Assembly: GCA_001464455.1 (NCBI GenBank)
Contig: LNEI01000012.1
Coordinates: forward strand, 1 to 64,000
DNA: 64,000 nt
Source: Acidobacteria bacterium Ga0077534
GTDB taxonomy: Bacteria > Acidobacteriota > Blastocatellia > Pyrinomonadales > Pyrinomonadaceae
Direction of reading: 5' to 3'
Position numbers and translations under genes: made by a program. Position 1 is the first letter of the stretch, and every line of letters starts with the position of its first letter. A model generated the notes under the pieces. It saw nothing but the letters and a program-made list of their open reading frames with translations. It was not told the origin of the DNA and searched no databases. This document shows positions 58,594 to 64,000 of this stretch, piece by piece.

Positions 58594-59142
58594 GTGATCA
58601 AATTCGACAAACGACTAGTACAACGGGTCCGCGTTCCGCTCGGCTTTATTTTCGCCATTGTATTCTTAATATTTGCGCAACCTTCGGCTGTTAGCCTTAT
58701 GGCTGGATCGGTAGTTGTGTTAGCTGGCGTACTGATACGGGCGTGGGCCTCGGGGCATATTAGAAAGGCAAAAAAGCTCGCCGTCAGCGGACCGTACGCC
58801 TACACACGCAATCCGCTCTATGTCGGCAGTTTGATCATCGGGCTTGGCTTTACGGTTGCGTCGGGCGTGTGGTGGTTGGGTGTGATCTTTTTAGTCCTGT
58901 TTCTCGGCATCTATTTGCCCGTGATGCGCGTCGAAATAGGTGATATGCAGCGGATTTTCGGTGCGGAGTTTGATGAATACGAGCAAAACGTACCGCTTTT
59001 TCTGCCGAGGCTGACGAAATGGAAAGATTCGGGCGAGAAGTTCGATTTTCAGCTATACTTGCAGTATCGCGAGTATAGAGCGGCCATCGGGGCGGCGATC
59101 GTGGTCGCGATCCTTGCCGCAAAGGCCTTTTTTCTTATTTAG
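58594..59142 (+). CDS. Isoprenylcysteine carboxyl methyltransferase (ICMT)-like membrane protein
   Basis: A 182-residue membrane protein of the ICMT/PEMT-like methyltransferase family: spans at about 14-32, 37-52 and 80-105, with the AdoMet motif HIRKAKKLAVSGPYAYTRNPLYVGSLIIGLGF and the downstream E-x-x-L block YEQNVPLFLPRL. Such enzymes methylate small or lipid substrates; the partner is unknown. Initiates at GTG immediately after an R12 repeat and follows the heptosyltransferase by 27 bases. Confidence 0.83.
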   Translation: MIKFDKRLVQRVRVPLGFIFAIVFLIFAQPSAVSLMAGSVVVLAGVLIRAWASGHIRKAKKLAVSGPYAYTRNPLYVGSLIIGLGFTVASGVWWLGVIFLVLFLGIYLPVMRVEIGDMQRIFGAEFDEYEQNVPLFLPRLTKWKDSGEKFDFQLYLQYREYRAAIGAAIVVAILAAKAFFLI

Positions 59143-59148
59143 CTTTCT

Positions 59149-60003
59149 ATGAAGCTGACAATCTTCAAAACGCTCTTGGTTTTCGTGATCGCTGTTTTTT
59201 CAGCGGTCCCGGGGGTTGCCCAACCAGCTACGAATGGGGGCTCCTCGGCCTCCGAACCGGTACGTAACAAGCCCGTCGGCAGAGATTTCGTCGGCGAAAA
59301 GCTCACTTACGAGGGACGCGTCAGCAAATTCAAGGTCGGAATGTCGATCGCCGATCTTACGTTTACCGCTATCCAGGGCGAGAACGAAAACCAATTGGAG
59401 ATCGAGTCCAAGGCCGTATCGAAAGGCACGATGCTGAAGCTTTTCCGCTACAGTTTTCTCCAGGAATACACTTCGATAGTAGACCTGTCGAATTTTCGTA
59501 TCATAAATACGACCAAAAACGACGTGCAAAAGCAGCGTGTTCGCGAGAGCGAAGCCCTGTTTGATTACGAATCAAAACGCGTGACGTACGTCGAGACCGA
59601 TCCGAAGGACGCCAACCGTCCTCCGCGAACGATCGCCTCCGAGATCACCGACCCGATGAACGACATGGTCTCGGCAATTTACTCGCTTAGGATGAGCGAC
59701 CTCGCGGTTGGTAAGAGATTTGAGATGCTGGTTAGCGATTCTGGCCTGGTGTACAAAGTGCCGGTCGCCGTAACCAAGCGGGAACGACTCGGTACGGAGA
59801 TCGGGAAGGTGTGGTGTTTCCGCGTCGAGCCTGAGATCTTCGGCCCCGGACGCCTGATCGAACGCAAAGGAAAGATGATACTTTGGATCACGGAAGACAG
59901 GCGCCGTCTGCCCGTCAAGGCGACCGTCGACATGGACATTGGCAAGGCTGAGATCAAGATCAAGTCGGTGTCCGCTGTTGCGTCGGCACCGACAGAAAAG
60001 TAG
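59149..60003 (+). CDS. DUF3108 domain exported protein
   Basis: A 284-residue protein with a signal peptide (MKLTIFKTLLVFVIAVFSAVPGVAQ). The mature region matches the DUF3108 pattern: VGEKLTYEGRVSKFKVGMSIADLTFT, LFRYSFLQEYTSIVDLSNFRI, EITDPMNDMVSAIYSLRMSDLAVGKRFEMLVSDSG and ERKGKMILWITEDRRRLPVKATVDMDIG. Members are periplasmic proteins of unknown role often near outer-membrane or LPS genes, consistent with the heptosyltransferase upstream. Confidence 0.85.
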   Translation: MKLTIFKTLLVFVIAVFSAVPGVAQPATNGGSSASEPVRNKPVGRDFVGEKLTYEGRVSKFKVGMSIADLTFTAIQGENENQLEIESKAVSKGTMLKLFRYSFLQEYTSIVDLSNFRIINTTKNDVQKQRVRESEALFDYESKRVTYVETDPKDANRPPRTIASEITDPMNDMVSAIYSLRMSDLAVGKRFEMLVSDSGLVYKVPVAVTKRERLGTEIGKVWCFRVEPEIFGPGRLIERKGKMILWITEDRRRLPVKATVDMDIGKAEIKIKSVSAVASAPTEK

Positions 60004-60032
60004 CCTTCCTGCAAGCAGCTTGTAACTTTGCT

Positions 60033-60072
60033 AAAAAGACCGCATACTTTATGTTGCGGCTTTTTATTTTTT
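60033..60072 (+). terminator. Intrinsic-terminator-like hairpin abutting the next start codon
   Basis: Stem AAAAAG(A)CCGCA / TGCGGCTTTTT (60033-60044 with 60055-60065) is followed by a T-rich run that ends at the ATG at 60073. It could terminate transcription from the DUF3108 gene or act as an attenuator for DUF4912. Confidence 0.6.
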
Positions 60073-61287
60073 ATGGCTAGTAAACTGAGTAAAGACAAGA
60101 AAGAAACTAAGGGCACCGTCACGGATGCCCTCAGCCCGATCGATCCATTTGAGTCGACAGTAGAAGTAAAGGCTGTCAAAAAACGCACAACCAAGGCCGA
60201 AGCAGCGCCCGTTGTCCCCGCGTCCAAACCGGTACGAGCGAAGAAAACGAAGACCATCGAGGTCGATCCATTTGCCGAAGTGGCGGTTGCCGCCTCGCCG
60301 GCGAAGAAGGTTGTGGCTTCCAAGGCTAAAAATACAAAGTCAAAGAAGGCAAATCTCGACGTAACGGCTGAGATCGCTGCTGAGGAGCCGAAGGTCGAGG
60401 TCTCGCCGGCGTTCAAGGCCCTCGCCGATATTAAGCTACCCGAACTCCAACGCGAAAACCGTGCTCGCCTGCAGATGCAGACGCCGACGCGGCTCTATTT
60501 TTACTGGTCGGTAAAGCAAAATCCGTGGTCAATGCTCAAGAATGTCTTTGGCGACACGATGGGCAACTATACTTTGGTCATCAAATTGATCGATCAGACT
60601 CTTGGACGCGAGGAGATCAAGCCGTGCGAACCCGAAGGGAATTGGTGGTTCGATGTCGAGCCGGATCGTAAATATCAGGCCGAGATCGGCTTTTACGCGA
60701 CCGGTCGTCCGTATTTCCGCATCCTGCATTCAAACGTGATCGAAACGCCGCGCCGCTCGCCCAGCCCGCGTGCCGCGACCGAGGCAAATTGGACCGTTTC
60801 GGCAAACAAATTTGCCGAGGTGCTCGACGTAGCTGGATTTTCGCGTGACGCATTCGACGTTGCGATGGCAGGCGACGATATGGGCTTGGCTGAAGACGCC
60901 TCGCATCGCGCGTTTCGCAGCTTTATCGGCGGTGGAGAATTCGGCCTCGACGGCATTTCGCCGGAGGAGATCCGTTACGCTCTGCTTGCGTTGGCGTCGG
61001 GAATTTCGCTCGAAGAGCTAAAGAACCGGGTTAGTCCTGCCCTTTTCGCGATCCTGCAGGCCAACACGGGAAATCTGAGCTCGACCCGCGCGATGAGTTC
61101 GCTGGCTGAGCATTTTGAGATCGAAGAAACGGAGTTCGTCGAAGAAGAATTCGGCCCCGCGGTCTTCGGGGCGAGCCTTGTGAATTTTCCGAAAACGCTG
61201 AAAACCAGAACGGTTTCGACTAAGAAAACGCCGGTCGAGTTCGCGCCGCGATACAATCCGGTTAGTTCGCATTCGATCGGGCGATAA
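60073..61287 (+). CDS. DUF4912 domain protein
   Basis: A 404-residue protein. The N-terminal ~120 residues are low complexity, Lys/Ala/Val-rich (KKRTTKAEAAPVVPASKPVRAKK), and lack a signal peptide. The DUF4912 domain (about 120-260) contains RARLQMQTPTRLYFYWSVKQNPW, YTLVIKLIDQT, GNWWFDVEPDRKYQAEIGFYATGRPYFRILHSNVIETPRRSPSP. DUF4912 proteins commonly precede GH57/branching enzymes, as here. The ATG directly follows a terminator-like hairpin and has no Shine-Dalgarno, so leaderless or read-through expression is likely. Confidence 0.85.
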   Translation: MASKLSKDKKETKGTVTDALSPIDPFESTVEVKAVKKRTTKAEAAPVVPASKPVRAKKTKTIEVDPFAEVAVAASPAKKVVASKAKNTKSKKANLDVTAEIAAEEPKVEVSPAFKALADIKLPELQRENRARLQMQTPTRLYFYWSVKQNPWSMLKNVFGDTMGNYTLVIKLIDQTLGREEIKPCEPEGNWWFDVEPDRKYQAEIGFYATGRPYFRILHSNVIETPRRSPSPRAATEANWTVSANKFAEVLDVAGFSRDAFDVAMAGDDMGLAEDASHRAFRSFIGGGEFGLDGISPEEIRYALLALASGISLEELKNRVSPALFAILQANTGNLSSTRAMSSLAEHFEIEETEFVEEEFGPAVFGASLVNFPKTLKTRTVSTKKTPVEFAPRYNPVSSHSIGR

Positions 61288-61297
61288 TTGTTTTGTT

Positions 61298-61510
61298 ATG
61301 CAGACCATAGAGATTCCCATCAGTGAGTATCGGAGTTTAGTGGATGAGTTGGCTCTCTTAAAGGACACGGCATTGCTTGAGAATGTGAACCGGCTCATCG
61401 ATCTCCTGTACCAGGACAAATATGGCCTGTACATGGGGGATTTCACTGACGACCTCACCGAGGGCGTTATGGCTGAAGCGTGGGAGGAATCCTCGATTGA
61501 CTGGAACTAA
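61298..61510 (+). CDS. MazE-like antitoxin candidate
   Basis: A 70-residue acidic protein (QTIEIPISEYRSLVDELALLKDTALLENVNRLIDLLYQDKYG, then DDLTEGVMAEAWEESSIDW). This looks like a small antitoxin with an N-terminal beta-strand and helical/acidic C-terminus; the segment EESSIDW overlaps the start of the toxin gene. No DNA-binding motif is certain. Paired with the MazF-like ORF downstream. Confidence 0.68.
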   Translation: MQTIEIPISEYRSLVDELALLKDTALLENVNRLIDLLYQDKYGLYMGDFTDDLTEGVMAEAWEESSIDWN

Positions 61511-61846
61511 ATATCACCAAAAAGAGATTGTACCTGTTCCCTTTCCTTACTCTGACCTGAGCAGTGCCAAAAAGAGACCGGTTTTGATCGTCTCGAACGA
61601 TCGATATAATGAAACGTTCAAAGATGTGTTGGTTTGCGTTATTACCTCCAATCTGCGAAATGACCCGTATTCGGTCGAACTGGGCATTCGGACCTCGAGA
61701 TCGGAGTCCTTCCAGAAACCTCTCTAGTAAAAGCCCACAAGTTATTTACTGTTGATCAGGCGAAAATTATTAGGAAATACAGTATTGTAAAGGTCGATTA
61801 CTTTGATAGGGTGGTCGCCAAAATTCAGGCGTTGATAGAGAAGTAG
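61497..61846 (+). pseudogene. MazF/PemK-like toxin, frameshifted
   Basis: Starting at TTG 61497 with GGGAGGA upstream, the frame reads KEIVPVPFPYSDLSSAKKRPVLIVSNDR and FKDVLVCVITSNLRNDPYSVEL, a MazF core. It then drifts to an early stop at 61727. In the adjacent frame from about 61682 the expected C-terminus continues: HSDLEIGVLPETSLVKAHKLFTVDQAKIIRKYSIVK ... IQALIEK, ending at 61846. The two halves would join if the G run at 61682-61684 held four Gs. This is therefore a one-base deletion or a sequencing/assembly error. The span of 350 bases is one short of a multiple of three. Confidence 0.72.
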
Positions 61847-61853
61847 ACGTCAA

Positions 61854-61885
61854 ACTGACCACTGGCCACCGACAACTGACCACTG
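61854..61885. repeat. R3 arm upstream of the GH57 gene
   Basis: ACTGACCACTGGCCACCGAC and onward, a single arm of the R3 family, immediately before the GH57 ATG. Confidence 0.65.
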
Positions 61886-61888
61886 TTT

Positions 61889-63490
61889 ATGCCAACCGGA
61901 TATTTTAGCCTGATCCTTCACGCCCATCTTCCGTTTGTCCGCCATCCGGAATATCCTGAATTTCTTGAGGAAGATTGGCTTTACGAGGCGATCACGGAGG
62001 TCTATCTTCCGCTGATCTTTATTTTTCAGTCGCTGCATGAGCAGGGAATTAAGCCGCGGCTCGCGATGAATGTTTCGCCGCCGTTGTGCGAGATGCTGGC
62101 CGATCCGCTCTTGCAGGAACGCTACACAGCACACATTGAGAACCTGCTAGAGCTGGCGAGAAAAGAGCTTGAGCGAGCAAAAACCGAAGATCAGAATTTC
62201 CACGACGTCGCTCGAATGTACGTCGACAATCTCTCGGCCTCGCTCGATCTCTGGAACAACCGCTACAGTCGCAACCTGATCAACGCCTTTCGCGAACTGC
62301 AGGACGAAGGCGTCGTCGAGATCATTACATGCTGTGCGACACATGGCTTCATGCCGCTGATCTCAACGCCCGAAGCACGCCGGGCTCAGGTCCAACTCGC
62401 GGTCGCAAATTATAAAAAGCACTTCGGCCGTCAGCCCCGCGGCATCTGGCTCGCGGAATGCGCTTATGAACCGGGCGTTGAGGACCTGCTAAAGGAAAAC
62501 GGCATTGAGTATTTTATAAGCGACACGCACGCAATACTTTACGGCGATCCGCGGCCGCGTTATGGCGTTCATGCCCCGGTCGTTTGTCCGAATGGAACGG
62601 CAGTTTTTGCACGCGACGTCGAAACGAGCCAGCAGGTTTGGTCGGCTGAGATCGGTTACCCGGGCAACGACCTTTATCGCGAATTCTACCGCGACATTGG
62701 CTGGGACGCCGATTACGAATATCTCAAACCGCACCTTCACGCCAGCGGCGAACGCCGTCATCTTGGGCTAAAATATCACCGCATCACCGGCCGCGATGTG
62801 CCGCAGAATCGCAAAGAGCCGTACATCCCCGCGATGGCGCGCGACAAGGCGGCAGAAAACGCGTCGCACTTCATCGGGGAACGCATCAAGCAGGCGCATA
62901 AACTCCGTGAGACCTTCGAAGGCCATCCGCCGCTGGTCGTAAGCCCTTATGATGCTGAGCTTTACGGCCATTGGTGGTTCGAGGGGCCGCAGTTCATCGA
63001 CTTCTTTTTCCGCAAGATCCACTTCGACCAGACTGACATTGAATGCATCACGCCCGGTGACTTCCTGGACAGCGGATTGCCGATCCAGGTCCAGCAGCCG
63101 ACTGCTTCAAGTTGGGGCGAGGCCGGGTATTACAAGGTCTGGATCAATGAGGGCAACTCGTGGATGTACCCGTACCAGCACGACGCCGAACGCAAAATGA
63201 CTGACTACGCGAACCGCTACAAAGCCGACGCGTCGGAACTGCAAGTTCTTATTCTCAACCAAATGGCCCGCGAACTCCTGCTCGCACAGTCGTCCGACTG
63301 GGCCTTTCAGATCTATCAGGGCACAACGGTCGAATACTCATCACGCCGCTTCCAGTCCCACATCTACCGCTTCGACCTCCTGACAAAAATGCTCGACACA
63401 GGCGAGGTCGATGACGACCTGCTCTGGGAAATAGGCTCGCGAGATAACATCTTCGCCGAGGTTGATTTCCGGGTTTATTGCAGCAATTAA
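61889..63490 (+). CDS. GH57-family glycan hydrolase/branching enzyme (DUF1957 C-terminus)
   Basis: A 533-residue GH57 enzyme. It starts GYFSLILHAHLPFVRHPEYPEFLEEDWLYEAITEVYLPLI. The nucleophile Glu is in GIWLAECAYEPG (about residue 190), and the acid/base Asp in VVSPYDAELYGHWWFEGPQFI (about 352). The C-terminal DUF1957 region follows (QPTASSWGEAGYYKVWINEGNSWMYPYQHDAERKM). Members act on alpha-1,4-glucans and often branch them. Full length. Shares its neighbourhood with DUF4912, consistent with glycogen or storage-glucan metabolism. Confidence 0.9.
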   Translation: MPTGYFSLILHAHLPFVRHPEYPEFLEEDWLYEAITEVYLPLIFIFQSLHEQGIKPRLAMNVSPPLCEMLADPLLQERYTAHIENLLELARKELERAKTEDQNFHDVARMYVDNLSASLDLWNNRYSRNLINAFRELQDEGVVEIITCCATHGFMPLISTPEARRAQVQLAVANYKKHFGRQPRGIWLAECAYEPGVEDLLKENGIEYFISDTHAILYGDPRPRYGVHAPVVCPNGTAVFARDVETSQQVWSAEIGYPGNDLYREFYRDIGWDADYEYLKPHLHASGERRHLGLKYHRITGRDVPQNRKEPYIPAMARDKAAENASHFIGERIKQAHKLRETFEGHPPLVVSPYDAELYGHWWFEGPQFIDFFFRKIHFDQTDIECITPGDFLDSGLPIQVQQPTASSWGEAGYYKVWINEGNSWMYPYQHDAERKMTDYANRYKADASELQVLILNQMARELLLAQSSDWAFQIYQGTTVEYSSRRFQSHIYRFDLLTKMLDTGEVDDDLLWEIGSRDNIFAEVDFRVYCSN

Positions 63491-64000
63491 ATGAAGACTT
63501 TTGAGTTCTTTGAGCAGGGACTATCCACGATTCCGACATCCGTCGGGTGGTATCTTGCCGACCTTGGCGAGGCGCTCGGAAAGCAGGCTCTGTTTACTAA
63601 TCAATCTCCTCAGAAGCTAAAGGTCCTACTCGAAAACGCGATGATTGAAAGCGCGATCTCTTCGAACAGGATCGAGGGTGTCGAGATAGGCGACGATCGT
63701 GTCCGTGCCGTTGTGTTGGGAAATGCACGCCTAAACGAACGCAGTGAGGAGGAAGTCCGCGGCTATCGCGACGCTTTAGAGCTAATACACAAATTTGGAC
63801 GAGAAATGGAATTGAATGAGGAACTCATCCTTAAGCTCCATTACCTTTCCCGAGCCAAAGAAGGTGATGCCGGCGGCTACAAAGAGAGAAATAATGACAT
63901 TATCGAAAAGTTTCCCGACGGTCGAAGTCGTGTAAGGTTCTCGCCGGTTTCGCCGGAACATACCCGCGAATACGTTCTCCGGCTATTGGATGCCTGGCAT
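63491..64000 (+). CDS. Fic-family protein, N-terminal part (runs off the window)
   Basis: The first 170 codons of an ORF that starts one base after the GH57 stop. The inhibitory motif S-N-R-I-E-G at residues 58-63 (preceded by ENAMIESAIS) is the autoinhibitory helix of class II/III Fic AMP-transferases. It continues with VEIGDDRVRAVVLGNARLNERSEEEVRGYRDALELIH and ILKLHYLSRAKEGDAGGYKERNNDIIEKF, the Fic_N region. The catalytic HPFxxGNGR motif would lie beyond the end. Partial. Confidence 0.87.
   Translation, partial: MKTFEFFEQGLSTIPTSVGWYLADLGEALGKQALFTNQSPQKLKVLLENAMIESAISSNRIEGVEIGDDRVRAVVLGNARLNERSEEEVRGYRDALELIHKFGREMELNEELILKLHYLSRAKEGDAGGYKERNNDIIEKFPDGRSRVRFSPVSPEHTREYVLRLLDAWH

Noticed and set aside
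1-64000. tRNA or rRNA genes
   Set aside because: No cloverleaf with a GGTTCRANYCC-type arm or rRNA core sequence was noticed by eye; a tRNAscan/Infernal run would be decisive.

Overview
The window reads as a chromosomal segment of a Gram-negative, pigmented heterotroph. The best fit is Acidobacteriota, class Blastocatellia (Pyrinomonadaceae-like). This is an inference from gene content: secreted beta-propeller proteins ending in a shared carboxypeptidase-regulatory-like domain, an S46 peptidase, several TonB-like proteins, DUF4912 next to a GH57 enzyme, LPS heptosyltransferase and Mpl, and moderate GC. No rRNA, tRNA, CRISPR array or prophage was recognised.

Layout. 1-5.4 kb: a small membrane protein with an isochorismatase-fold hydrolase, a membrane protein with a likely frameshift, a HigBA toxin-antitoxin pair, PcrA/UvrD helicase and a lipoprotein. 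5.4-13.6 kb (minus strand): a translation operon rplM-rpsI-rpsB-tsf-pyrH-frr, with a four-helix-bundle gene inserted between tsf and pyrH and, at its tail, a zeta-like kinase with a small partner and a large secreted protein. 13.6-20.1 kb: a NUDIX hydrolase and a carotenoid cluster (GGPP synthase, CrtB, CrtI, a CrtEB-like UbiA prenyltransferase, and a CruF-like protein fused to isopentenyl-diphosphate isomerase), suggesting an extended, hydroxylated (C50-type) carotenoid. 20-26 kb: CoaBC, a Fe-S uracil-DNA glycosylase, alanine dehydrogenase and a DUF512 PDZ/Fe-S protein. 26-29 kb: three tandem TonB paralogues. 29-39 kb: VanW, XdhC, an S41 peptidase and a purine-catabolism group (xanthine dehydrogenase XdhA/XdhB, a guanine-deaminase-like enzyme, a DMT transporter). 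39-48.5 kb: DsbA-fusion, MPG glycosylase, aminotransferase, S46 peptidase, TonB-domain protein and Mpl. 48.5-55 kb: three secreted propeller proteins and a CadC-like regulator. 55-57.3 kb: a structured repeat region, a PD-(D/E)XK protein and an IS200-like transposase flanked by hairpins. 57.4-64 kb: heptosyltransferase, ICMT-like methyltransferase, DUF3108, DUF4912, a broken MazEF-like pair, a GH57 enzyme and the start of a Fic protein.

The most distinctive feature is an abundance of short palindromic repeat families (called R1-R10, R12 and R15 here). They lie between genes and also in frame inside conserved protein-coding genes: coaBC, the uracil-DNA glycosylase, DUF512, xdhC, xdhA (three copies), the MPG glycosylase, mpl (two copies), the CruF-IDI fusion and the heptosyltransferase. 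Several families occur both as intergenic hairpins and as translated linkers. This resembles the palindromic elements inserted in Rickettsia genes. The IS200-like transposase at 56.7 kb is a possible, unproven, mobiliser. A second unexplained signal is a tandem pair of diverged three-arm structures with apparent compensatory changes (54.8-55.0 kb) upstream of the PD-(D/E)XK gene.
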